Source: Candidatus Ethanoperedens thermophilum | GTDB taxonomy: Archaea; Halobacteriota; Methanosarcinia; Methanosarcinales; EX4572-44 | Assembly: GCA_012910725.1 (NCBI GenBank) | Contig: WNEG01000079.1 | Location: 1-10,803, forward strand | Reading direction: 5' to 3' | DNA length: 10,803 bases | Shown: positions 5,397-10,803 of the stretch, piece after piece | How positions within the stretch are numbered: position 1 is the stretch's first letter | How the letters are laid out: every line of letters starts with the position of its first letter | Program-made: the position numbers and the translations under genes | Notes under the pieces: model-generated | The model's input: the letters and a program-made list of their open reading frames with translations, nothing else | Databases searched by the model: none | Told to the model about the DNA's origin: nothing

Positions 5397-5867
5397 ATGA
5401 ATTACACAAAAATAAAAACTTGGATAGGGGGACACAATAAAATATTTATCTTTTGGATTATCTTAGCTTTTGCTATTCCAATAAGCCTATCCGTAGTGCT
5501 TGGTATCCCCATCCTAAAAACTTTATCACTAATCGTATCAACGTTTGCACTGGAGTATTTTGCAGTTCCAGTTGGTATTGGTTTGGGTTTAGATCCCGTG
5601 TTCGTTTTAATCGTAGTGACCTCTGTTGCACTATCAGCGGTGCTATTAATGTTCAAAATTTTTGATACTGTGGGTGGAAAATCAAGAAGAGTTTCTAATT
5701 TTCTGTCAAAATCTCGTGAAAGGTGTCAAAAATCAAAAATTATACAGAAGTATGGCGTGTATGGATTATTGCCAGCCGTACCCTTTTTAGGTTTTTATGT
5801 CTGCCCGGCAATAGCATGGATTATGGGATGGAGAAGAGATTATGCTCTGACATCCTCCCACGAATAA
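5397..5867 (+). CDS. Small multidrug-export-like membrane protein, 3' end cut off by an IS605-type insertion
   Basis: The frame gives 156 aa with a hydrophobic N-terminal helix (about 17-35), two further hydrophobic segments (about 38-62 and 64-86), a basic cytoplasmic loop (GGKSRRVSNFLSKSRERC) and the start of a C-terminal hairpin. The element KYGVYGLLPAVPFLGFYV..AIAWIMGW resembles the Sm_multidrug_ex (PF06695) family. Function is unproven and the name is historical. The true code stops after about residue 150 (RRDYA). The next residues TSSHE come from the inserted element. The natural C terminus is found at 6209-6310 in the correct frame. A possible promoter, TTCATATAAAG, lies just upstream, with only a weak ribosome site. 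Confidence 0.72.
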   Translation: MNYTKIKTWIGGHNKIFIFWIILAFAIPISLSVVLGIPILKTLSLIVSTFALEYFAVPVGIGLGLDPVFVLIVVTSVALSAVLLMFKIFDTVGGKSRRVSNFLSKSRERCQKSKIIQKYGVYGLLPAVPFLGFYVCPAIAWIMGWRRDYALTSSHE

Positions 5868-6210
5868 ATTCATGGGGTTCCATGTTTGTCTCTAAATTCC
5901 ATCCGCATTTCTCACGATTGGAGTGGGTTTATCATGAAACGTTTGATTGAGGTTCAAGGTCGTTGTCGTTCCAACGTTGCCCCTTTGGGTGTATCAGTGC
6001 TACCTTTGCATACATCTCTGTCTGCATGCAATCGGAATACAACTTTATCCACACAAAAATGAACGAAGTGCGGAGTTGTTTCCAACCTTGCAAAGCAAGG
6101 ATTAAAGTGGGAGTATGAGGCATAAAGCCAAACTTTCCACAATAAGCATTATACAGCAAGATACTAAAAAGGTTTGCATTCATCCCACGATTAAAACTCG
6201 TGGGCTTTCT
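5849..6210 (-). mobile_element. 362-bp IS605/TnpB-type element without transposase genes
   Basis: In minus-strand orientation the left end starts AAAGCCCACGA and forms the hairpin CCCACGA/TCGTGGG (plus-strand 6184-6204). The right end is the hairpin CCCATGAAT/ATTCGTGGG followed by AGGATGTCAGA (plus-strand about 5849-5877). Hairpin plus GGATGTCA is a typical right end of archaeal IS200/IS605 TnpB elements. The similar right end at 4703-4732 reads ..GGGGAGCACGTCA. Between the ends lie about 300 nt with no intact tnpA or tnpB. Removing 362 bp restores the reading frame of the host membrane gene exactly, which fixes the borders to within 1-2 nt. It could only move with TnpA supplied in trans. The 122-aa minus ORF over 5932-6300 is not a recognisable protein. 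Confidence 0.72.
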
Positions 6211-6310
6211 GCAATACACCGTCGTAATCCTGATAATTATAGGATTTGTATTTATTTCCACGATTATGGTGTTATCAAGCATTGGAATTTTGGGATTCAT
6301 ATCAAAGTGA
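6209..6310 (+). pseudogene. Detached 3' end of the membrane protein gene
   Basis: Reading from CTG at 6209 gives 33 residues: LQYTVVILIIIG, a long hydrophobic segment, and GILGFISK before TGA. This is the missing last transmembrane helix of the gene starting at 5397. Joined at RRDYA-LQYTV it makes a 183-aa protein with no frame change. It has no start of its own and is presumably not translated. Confidence 0.75.
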
Positions 6311-6331
6311 TCTTATAAAAAGATGGTACGT

Positions 6332-6481
6332 GTTTAGCTGAGGCGAAAAAAACCACGAGATTCCACGAGATTAACACAAGAAGATGGTATTGGGCACGTG
6401 ATATTGGTTAGATTTGCATTTTATATTTTACATATTCATATTTTCTCGTGAAAATCTGTGTAATCTTGTGGTTAGCTAAAC
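6332..6481. repeat. 150-bp inverted-repeat element (MITE-like)
   Basis: The left end GTTTAGCT...AACCACGAGATT (6332-6362) and the right end AATCTTGTGGTTAGCTAAAC (6462-6481) are inverted copies. The repeat continues imperfectly inward (CCACGAGATTAACACAAG against CTCGTGAAAATCTGTGTAA). The left arm carries about 11 extra bases (GAGGCGAAAAA). The core is AT-rich with no ORF. It lies 21 nt after the membrane gene stop and could also fold as a long RNA hairpin. The ACCACRAGATT/ACACAGATT-type ends look like a widespread palindrome type, but mobility is not shown. Confidence 0.65.
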
Positions 6482-6512
6482 AAATACAAAAGATGAATGA
6501 AACGGAGAAAAT

Positions 6513-6555
6513 GAACTGGCTTCGGGAACTTCGCATATTTGCGATACGTTAGGCG
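6513..6555 (+). repeat. attC-like right half-site ahead of the HicBA pair
   Basis: ACTGGCTTCGGGAACTTCGC (6515-6534) joins the end of the left arm to the start of the right arm found at 7079-7164. It is followed by ATATTTGCGATAC and GTTAGGC (6548-6554), an exact GTTRRRY match. The left RYYYAAC box is not recognisable and the loop is almost gone. The candidate hicB TATA box TTTTATAAAG (6576-6585) starts 21 nt later, as expected of a cassette with its own promoter. Confidence 0.5.
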
Positions 6556-6575
6556 AAATTGCGGTGTAAACATAC

Positions 6576-6585
6576 TTTTATAAAG
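6576..6585 (+). promoter_or_regulatory. TATA box of the hicBA pair
   Basis: TTTTATAAAG is the best TATA match in this gap. A start site about 26 nt downstream would fall near 6606, at or next to the first in-frame ATG (6605). The transcript would then be leaderless from 6605 or have a very short leader for ATG 6620. Confidence 0.5.
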
Positions 6586-6619
6586 TTCGAATCAAATAAC
6601 AAATATGAGGTGGGAAGAA

Positions 6620-6835
6620 ATGCGACAATTAAAAATAATAGTTGGAAAGCATCCTGAGGGGTGTGTGGCGTATCCTTTGGGGCTAAAAGGTGTAGTGGTT
6701 GGTGAAGGTGATACCTGCGAGGAAGCACTTGCGGATGTGAAATCAGCTATCAAATTTCACATGGGAACCTTTGGAAGAGAGATTTTTGAAACTGAAGAGA
6801 TTATGGAAACCTTTGTTGCAGAAGTGGCAGTGTAA
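6620..6835 (+). CDS. hicB: HicB-like antitoxin
   Basis: This 71-aa protein begins MRQLKIIVGKHPEGCVAYP and has the HicB core LGLKGVVVGEGDTCEEALADVKSAIKFHM, the partly degraded RNase H-like fold that caps HicA. The C-terminal tail ETFVAEVAV is short and carries no separate DNA-binding domain, as in the short archaeal and cyanobacterial HicB group. GAGGTG (6607-6612) sits 7 nt before ATG 6620, and family N termini also begin here. ATG 6605 (five more residues) remains possible if the mRNA is leaderless. It precedes hicA and lies directly after an attC-like half-site with its own TATA box. Confidence 0.85.
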   Translation: MRQLKIIVGKHPEGCVAYPLGLKGVVVGEGDTCEEALADVKSAIKFHMGTFGREIFETEEIMETFVAEVAV

Positions 6836-7070
6836 TGAATTCCCAAGAGATACTCCTAAGCGAAAGGTCATAAAAACATTCGAAAATCTTGGATTCAGAA
6901 TAGTTAGAATGGGAGAACATATCTCAATGGTGAGAGAAAATCCGGATGGGACTAAAACTCCTTTAACCATGCCGAACCATGAGAGGATAAAAGGTTCGAC
7001 ACTGAGAGTTATTTGCAGGCAATCAGGTATAAAGCGGGAGGAGTTTTTAAAAGCTTATGAAGAAACATGA
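6813..7070 (+). CDS. hicA: HicA-like mRNA interferase toxin, with unclear start
   Basis: The HicA domain is unmistakable: PKRKVIKTFENLGFRIVRMG, EHISMVRENPDG (conserved His of the dsRBD-like fold), KTPLTMPNHERIKGSTLRVI and CRQSGIKREEFLKAY. HicA cleaves mRNA and is neutralised by HicB. The start is odd. The ATG that overlaps the hicB stop (6835-6837) is in the wrong frame and gives only 12 codons. In the toxin frame there is no ATG or GTG near the domain start NEFPRDTPK; the closest candidates are TTG at 6813 or 6816. Either a TTG start is used with about a 20-nt overlap, or a small deletion has put the toxin out of frame. Confidence 0.8.
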   Translation: MLQKWQCNEFPRDTPKRKVIKTFENLGFRIVRMGEHISMVRENPDGTKTPLTMPNHERIKGSTLRVICRQSGIKREEFLKAYEET

Positions 7071-7078
7071 GCAACTTC

Positions 7079-7164
7079 GCCTAATAAAGCATATCTGGCT
7101 TCGGCTATTGCCTCCGCCCAAACTCCCCTTCGGACGAACTTCAGATATGCGTCAGCCGTTATTT
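7079..7164 (+). repeat. attC-like palindrome behind the HicBA pair
   Basis: The left arm is GCCTAAT (7079-7085, one mismatch to RYYYAAC) then GCATATCTG (7089-7097). The right arm is CAGATATGC (7142-7150), the perfect 9-bp complement, followed by GTCAGCC and GTTATTT (7158-7164), a weak GTTRRRY. The loop is about 44 nt (GCTTCGGC to CGAACTT). The site begins 8 nt after the hicA stop, so toxin gene and palindrome fit tightly. It is the most complete inverted repeat of this family in the window. Confidence 0.6.
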
Positions 7165-7166
7165 TC

Positions 7167-7205
7167 TGCACTCGATTGCACAGCACTGTACACGGAGTGT
7201 GCAGA
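7167..7205. terminator. Inverted repeat after the argF stop
   Basis: CTGCACTC (7167-7174) and GAGTGTGCAG (7196-7205) are imperfect inverted copies lying just beyond the argF TAA (7211-7213, minus strand). A transcript end for the purD-argF operon is likely here, between it and the converging hicBA unit. No long T run is seen. Confidence 0.35.
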
Positions 7206-7210
7206 TTGTC

Positions 7211-8116
7211 TTACCTTATCAATGATAACAGCAGTGCTTTTTGTGTGTGCAGTCGGTTCTCGGCCTGGTCAAGGATTGCTGAGTGCTGTCCATCTGCGAC
7301 ATCGCCAGTAATTTCCTCTCCCCTATGTGCTGGAAGACAGTGCAGTACTGTGACATTATTTTTTGCATACTGTAGCAGCTTATTGTTTATCTGGTATTCT
7401 TTGAAGTCATTCAATCGCTTCATGGTTTCTGCTTCGTCGCCCATTGACACCCACACATCTGTATAAAGTACGTCTGCGCCTGCTGCCGCGTCCTCTGGAT
7501 TATCTGTAAGTGTTATACTTCCTCCAAGTTCTCTTGCCTGTATTACGATGTTCTGGTCTGGCTCATAACCTCTCGGTGTTGCAATATTGATGTGCATGCC
7601 CTCAAGACTGCATGCAATAATAGCGCTGTTGCATACGTTGTTACCGTCGCCTATCCATGATAGAGTAAGTCCCTTCAGATGTCCTTTGTACTCCCTGATG
7701 GTCATCAGGTCTGCAAGCAGCTGGCAGGGATGCTCGAGGTCTGATAGTGCATTGATAACTGGAATAGTTGAGTGTTCTGCAAACTCAATGAGTGTGCAGT
7801 GGTCGTTGACTCGTGCAGCTATAGCATGAGCGTATCTTGATATTACTTTTGCAGTATCTGCGATGCTCTCCCCGCGTCCAAGCTGCGTATCTGCCTGATT
7901 CATGTATATGCTGCCCCCTCCAAGTTCGCGCATCGCTACCTCAAAGGATATGCGCGTGCGTGTAGAGCTTTTTTCAAAGAGCATGACGAGAGTTTTATGT
8001 TCAAGTTCACTGATTATCTTTCCACGCTTTCGTTTTTCTTTGAGATCATCTGCTTTATCAAGTAAGCTGCTGATTTCTTCATGTGTCAGGTCCTGGATAG
8101 AAAGAAAATGTTTCAA
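7211..8116 (-). CDS. argF: Ornithine carbamoyltransferase
   Basis: This 301-aa cytoplasmic enzyme makes citrulline from ornithine and carbamoyl phosphate in arginine synthesis. The carbamoyl-phosphate motif SSTRTR (50-55), the HPCQ motif (129-132), the ornithine-specific VWVSMGDE loop (221-228, SMG) and the catalytic HCLP (259-262) are all present. SMG with HPCQ separates it from aspartate carbamoyltransferase. It begins at a TTG (8114-8116, minus), 8 nt after a strong AAGGAG; the reading MKHFLSIQDLTHEEI matches family N termini. It lies 5 nt behind the purD stop, and its ribosome site is inside purD, so the two are coupled. No ARG-box-like operator is visible. Length is normal. Confidence 0.95.
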   Translation of the reverse strand: MKHFLSIQDLTHEEISSLLDKADDLKEKRKRGKIISELEHKTLVMLFEKSSTRTRISFEVAMRELGGGSIYMNQADTQLGRGESIADTAKVISRYAHAIAARVNDHCTLIEFAEHSTIPVINALSDLEHPCQLLADLMTIREYKGHLKGLTLSWIGDGNNVCNSAIIACSLEGMHINIATPRGYEPDQNIVIQARELGGSITLTDNPEDAAAGADVLYTDVWVSMGDEAETMKRLNDFKEYQINNKLLQYAKNNVTVLHCLPAHRGEEITGDVADGQHSAILDQAENRLHTQKALLLSLIR

Positions 8117-8121
8117 TTCTT

Positions 8122-9426
8122 TTACTCCTTCCGTAACTCCTTCATATGGTCAATTCGCTGCTGGATTAACTGCTCTGTGCCTATATCGTGCCTGGAATAT
8201 AGTCGTCCTTGAATACTGTGCACCCCATTTTCTGCAAGCTGCTCTGCTTTTTCCAAATTTTCTGCAATACCAACAACAGCAACTGCACGAGAACCTGTGG
8301 TATAGATCTTACTGTTCCTCTCGTATACGCTTGAATAGAATAATAAGGCATCATCAACAGGTGTTATTGTTACTTCGCTGTCTTTTAGGGGATGCTCCGG
8401 GTATCCTTCTGGCACCGTGTATTTGCAAACAGAGGCTTTTTCTTCGAAAGTTACATCAAGACTGTTTAGTGTACCAGCTGCCACATGCTGTGCAACATCG
8501 ATGATGTCTGTTTGAAGCAGTGGCAGGGTATTCATCGCTTCAGGATCTCCAAAGCGAGCATTGTATTCTATTACCGTGGGGTGATCTGCAAGCATGAATT
8601 GTCCATAAAGAACTCCTTTATAGCTCATATTTTCGCTGTTTAGGGCATCTATTGTCTGCTGCATAATCTCTTTTGCAGCATCAAGGTCATCATGGTTCAT
8701 AAACGGCAGTATATCGGTTGCATCATTGTATGAGCCCATACCACCGGTATTTGGCCCCTTGTCTCCTTCATAAGCTCTTTTATGATCTTGCACTGCTGGT
8801 GTGAAGGCAAGGTGTTTTCCGTCACTGAATGCCTGGAGTGTAAATTCCTCACCAATAAGGCGTTCTTCGACCACCACCCTATCCTTTTTAAGCACCTGAT
8901 CACTGTATTGTTTTGCTTCTTCCGTGGTATTGAAATGATCGCCCATCACGCGTACACCTTTGCCGCCGGTAAGCCCTGCTGGTTTTATAACCACATCTTT
9001 TATTTCGTCTATAAACCTGTGAGCCTGCACTGCTTGTGTTTGATCAAAGACCTGGAATCTGGGACAGCCTTTGATTTTATGTTTTTTCATAAAGTTTCTT
9101 GTCCATGCTTTATCAAATTCAATTCGTGCAGCATCCTTCGTTGGCCCAAACACATTGATATTATGCATCTGCAGTTTGTCAGTTATTCCTGCTGCAAGTG
9201 GTGCTTCTGGCCCTATAAATGCAAGCTCAATGTTATTTTCTATTGCATAAGCTGTAATTCGGTCAACATCTGTTTCTTTTACCAGCAGTATATCTTCTGA
9301 TAGTTTTACAATCCCTGGATTTTTTTTAGACATTGCAGTGTATAGTAAAACTTCGTGTGTGCTTTTTTTTATTGCTGCGGCAATGGCATGTTCTCTTCCT
9401 CCGCCACCTACTAATAGTACATTCAA
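8122..9426 (-). CDS. purD: Phosphoribosylamine-glycine ligase (GAR synthetase)
   Basis: This 434-aa ATP-grasp enzyme joins phosphoribosylamine and glycine in step two of purine synthesis. The N-terminal domain starts [15 protein letters not shown] (GGGGREHA at 7-14), followed by [11 protein letters not shown] (70-80). ATP-grasp motifs are [15 protein letters not shown] (146-160), [11 protein letters not shown] (224-234) and the metal-binding [11 protein letters not shown] (287-297). The C-terminal domain has GTLNSLDV and [11 protein letters not shown]. The start is TTG at 9426 (minus), 7 nt after GAGGTGAT, a near-perfect match to the 16S 3' end; an ATG 4 nt downstream is out of frame. It is flanked closely by DUF2551 (20-nt gap) and argF (5-nt gap). 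Confidence 0.96.
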   Translation of the reverse strand: MNVLLVGGGGREHAIAAAIKKSTHEVLLYTAMSKKNPGIVKLSEDILLVKETDVDRITAYAIENNIELAFIGPEAPLAAGITDKLQMHNINVFGPTKDAARIEFDKAWTRNFMKKHKIKGCPRFQVFDQTQAVQAHRFIDEIKDVVIKPAGLTGGKGVRVMGDHFNTTEEAKQYSDQVLKKDRVVVEERLIGEEFTLQAFSDGKHLAFTPAVQDHKRAYEGDKGPNTGGMGSYNDATDILPFMNHDDLDAAKEIMQQTIDALNSENMSYKGVLYGQFMLADHPTVIEYNARFGDPEAMNTLPLLQTDIIDVAQHVAAGTLNSLDVTFEEKASVCKYTVPEGYPEHPLKDSEVTITPVDDALLFYSSVYERNSKIYTTGSRAVAVVGIAENLEKAEQLAENGVHSIQGRLYSRHDIGTEQLIQQRIDHMKELRKE

Positions 9427-9446
9427 ATTATATCACCTCGATTTTT

Positions 9447-9752
9447 CTAATAATTGTCAAGTATCGTTTTTACAGTTTCTCTATACTCTTCTTTCAAAGA
9501 ATATATGTTATGGTTGCCCTTTACATCTATGCGAAGAACACCCAATCTGGTATTCATAAGTCCTACCATGGCAGAAACACCGCGGTAATTCACATCAAAA
9601 TCCTTAGATGTAAGATATTTATAAATAACTTCTGTAGTAAATGTATTATTTTCTAAAAATAATTTTAAAACAGTTTTTCGAATGTTAGTATCATCGTGCA
9701 TTAGATATCTCTTTGTCCGCTCTTTGATGCGCTCATCAGCTTTGCTCAGCAT
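9447..9752 (-). CDS. DUF2551 winged-helix-like protein
   Basis: This 101-aa protein has the DUF2551 pattern known from methanogens and Archaeoglobi: a basic N-terminal helix (ADERIKERTKRYL), NIRKTVLKLFLENNTFTT, and the diagnostic DVNYRGVSAMVGLMNTRLGVL (about 53-73), ending NIYSLKEEYRETVKTIL. The pattern is that of a small winged helix, so DNA binding is likely but unproven. The ATG at 9750-9752 (minus) has AAGGAG 5 nt upstream. The GTG codons further out (9756-9758) overlap that site and are rejected. It is followed after 20 nt by purD, so it heads a DUF2551-purD-argF unit and may regulate it or itself. A TATA box overlapped by an inverted repeat lies upstream. Confidence 0.85.
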   Translation of the reverse strand: MLSKADERIKERTKRYLMHDDTNIRKTVLKLFLENNTFTTEVIYKYLTSKDFDVNYRGVSAMVGLMNTRLGVLRIDVKGNHNIYSLKEEYRETVKTILDNY

Positions 9753-9820
9753 CACCACTCCTTAAGACCAAATGAATGTGCATAATTATTCTGTTCTTGA
9801 AGTTCATTGAACACTTCACT

Positions 9821-9846
9821 TATAACTATACAAGGGTTATAAATCT
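9821..9846 (-). promoter_or_regulatory. Promoter of DUF2551-purD-argF with operator-like inverted repeat
   Basis: On the minus strand AGATTTATAACC (plus 9835-9846) is a good TATA box about 90 nt before the DUF2551 start. It overlaps a perfect 6-bp inverted repeat with a 9-nt spacer: TATAAC (9821-9826) and GTTATA (9836-9841). A regulator bound there would block TBP. The encoded winged-helix protein is an obvious but untested candidate. Confidence 0.45.
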
Positions 9847-9877
9847 TACTTTTATGGCTATCAACTTCCAACCGAGT

Positions 9878-10537
9878 TTATTTGTATGTAATGTCAGTAC
9901 TTTTTTCCAGTATCAGAAGAAGTTTCTTTGCCCATTTCAGTTTTTTCTTTTTTATCTCATTGACACTGGAATCTTCAAAGTCAAATCCAATGAGCACAAT
10001 ACTTGCTGCATTGTAGTGTGCTGCAAGGAATACGCATCGGTCACCATCAGTGAATCCAGCAAAGTTGTAAACATTATGAAGTGGCTTTGTTTGTGTTGTG
10101 CCGATCACGTTTTCAAGTTTTGGCACAATACTTGTAATTGCTTCGATGTTATCGCCATGTGCATGTGCTAATACGATTGTACCATGTTTGCTTGCCTGTA
10201 TTTCTGCTTCGATGTTGTCAGCATCAAGGTCAGTCACGATGATTGTTGGCTGTATATTTTGCTGGAGCAGTACCCCGGTTGCACCGTCTGCTGCAATGAT
10301 TACATCATAACCAGTTGTATCGCTTTTCTTGAGTTCTGTAGCAAGTGCTGGGGCATTTCCACAGACGAGTACACATTCCCCCTCGATTAATTTACTGAGC
10401 ACCGCTGGATCTATTGTGTGTTTATGTTTGTAGAGCAGTTGTGATAGAATGCTGGCTGCACGTTCATCCCCAGCCTGGTCAAAGCCCATGTCTTTTATTA
10501 TTTGTTTGTAAATTAAATCCCATTGTGTGAAGTTCAT
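9878..10537 (-). CDS. mptE: 6-hydroxymethyl-7,8-dihydropterin pyrophosphokinase, archaeal MptE
   Basis: MptE (DUF115 family) transfers diphosphate from ATP to 6-hydroxymethyl-7,8-dihydropterin in tetrahydromethanopterin synthesis, replacing bacterial FolK. The 219-aa protein shows the family landmarks: N-terminal helix MNFTQWDLIYKQIIKDMGFD, CVLVCGNAPAL (55-65), DVIIAADGAT (78-87), TIIVTDLDAD (98-107, acidic metal site), HAHGDN (125-130) and FAGFTDGDR (159-167). The C-terminal tail IKKKKLKWAKKLL is strongly basic. The start is ATG 10535-10537 (minus) with AAGGA about 11 nt upstream. It is separated from DUF2551 by 125 nt that contain another promoter, so it is probably its own unit. Its presence implies a methanopterin-using archaeon. 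Confidence 0.93.
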   Translation of the reverse strand: MNFTQWDLIYKQIIKDMGFDQAGDERAASILSQLLYKHKHTIDPAVLSKLIEGECVLVCGNAPALATELKKSDTTGYDVIIAADGATGVLLQQNIQPTIIVTDLDADNIEAEIQASKHGTIVLAHAHGDNIEAITSIVPKLENVIGTTQTKPLHNVYNFAGFTDGDRCVFLAAHYNAASIVLIGFDFEDSSVNEIKKKKLKWAKKLLLILEKSTDITYK

Positions 10538-10641
10538 TTTTTGTTTTTCCTTGTTGTTCCTTCCTGTAGTTAAGCTTAGCTCTTTTGCACTTTTACAGTA
10601 TCTCCGAACAATATGTCTATATGAGATAGCCCCCCTTTATC

Positions 10642-10669
10642 CCACATATAAATACTTGATAAGATGTGG
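10642..10669 (-). promoter_or_regulatory. Candidate mptE TATA box inside an inverted repeat
   Basis: CCACAT (10642-10647) and ATGTGG (10664-10669) are perfect inverted copies flanking an AT-rich 16-nt core. Read on the minus strand, the core holds TATTTATATG, a TATA-like box about 110 nt before mptE. The layout suggests a repressor site over the promoter; it could also be chance. Confidence 0.35.
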
Positions 10670-10754
10670 ACATACTATCGATGGCTCCCTGATGATCCAT
10701 CAACCTGCACCCCCCACATTGCTGTGTCGTGGAGATGGCCGCCTGATCATATAT

Positions 10755-10792
10755 TCTTGATTGCTGGCGCACTTGATTACTTCGTAATCAAG
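10755..10792. repeat. Second copy of the CTTGATT hairpin repeat
   Basis: CTTGATTAC (10772-10780), loop TTC, and GTAATCAAG (10784-10792) form a perfect 9-bp hairpin. A further left arm CTTGATTGC begins at about 10757. The surrounding text matches the copy at 4053-4095 closely (GATTGCTRRCGCACTTGATTAC). It may continue past the window edge. Confidence 0.8.
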
Positions 10793-10803
10793 AATTATTT
10801 GCT

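Larger units (their letters stand above)
10538..10803. other. Gene-free end of the window upstream of mptE
   Basis: No supported gene is seen. The region holds the mptE promoter candidate, a GC-richer segment (about 10669-10746) of unknown role, and the hairpin repeat at the edge. The plus-strand ORF 10527-10760 is judged spurious. Confidence 0.5.

Noticed and set aside
5932..6300. 122-codon minus-strand ORF inside the IS605-type element
   Set aside because: It starts in the host gene's antisense, crosses the element end, and shows no TnpA HUH or TnpB RuvC/zinc motifs.
8782..9300. 172-codon plus-strand ORF
   Set aside because: It lies wholly antisense to purD, has cysteine- and phenylalanine-rich nonsense composition, and shows no family motif.
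10690..10746. C/D box small RNA (TGATGAT at 10690, CTGA at 10743)
   Set aside because: The C box has an imperfect first base, no convincing D' and C' boxes lie between, and the guide spacing is wrong.
10527..10760. 77-codon plus-strand ORF
   Set aside because: It overlaps the mptE start antisense, covers the promoter and palindromic sequence, and resembles no protein.

Overview
The window reads as archaeal chromosome, most likely a methanogen or anaerobic methanotroph of the Methanosarcinales/Methanomicrobia-Archaeoglobi side of the Euryarchaeota. The evidence is exosome subunit Csl4 next to RNA polymerase subunit RpoL, an archaeal MptE (tetrahydromethanopterin pathway), a DUF2551 winged-helix protein, a type II tRNA-Leu without encoded CCA, TATA boxes, and TTG/GTG starts behind good GAGGTGAT/AAGGAG ribosome sites. 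The genus cannot be fixed from the sequence alone.

Layout. 1-312 is the 3' end of an SMC-family ATPase, probably rad50. 313-1356 is an accessory patch: a GC-rich scrap, a DUF4258/DUF2283 toxin-antitoxin-like pair, and attC-like imperfect palindromes on both sides of the pair. 1523-2731 is threonine synthase on the minus strand, diverging from csl4-rpoL (3085-3985). The last 37 nt of rpoL lie antisense to a tRNA-Leu(UAG) gene (3949-4033, minus). 4034-7205 is a second, larger accessory island. It holds hairpin repeats, five copies of a 22-bp tandem repeat, a decayed gene fragment, an orphan IS605/TnpB right end with an omegaRNA-like scaffold, a DUF7557/RelE pair, a small multidrug-export-like membrane gene split by a 362-bp TnpB-less IS605-type element, a 150-bp inverted-repeat element and a HicBA pair. 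7211-10537 is again core genome on the minus strand: mptE, then DUF2551-purD-argF spaced as an operon. 10538-10803 holds the mptE promoter region and another copy of the hairpin repeat.

The main observation is the organisation of the two accessory patches. Three unrelated toxin-antitoxin-like pairs lie on the plus strand, each followed by the same kind of imperfect palindrome. Its left half carries an RYYYAAC-like box and ATATCTGGCT; its right half carries AACTTC..ATAT and ends in a GTTRRRY-like box. That is the architecture of integron attC sites behind gene cassettes. No integrase is present, so the best description is an integrase-less cassette cluster (CALIN-like) in an archaeon, partly eroded by IS605/TnpB remnants. 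This is an inference from sequence architecture and needs a covariance-model test. The housekeeping genes look ordinary: threonine, purine and arginine synthesis, pterin synthesis, RNA processing and transcription.
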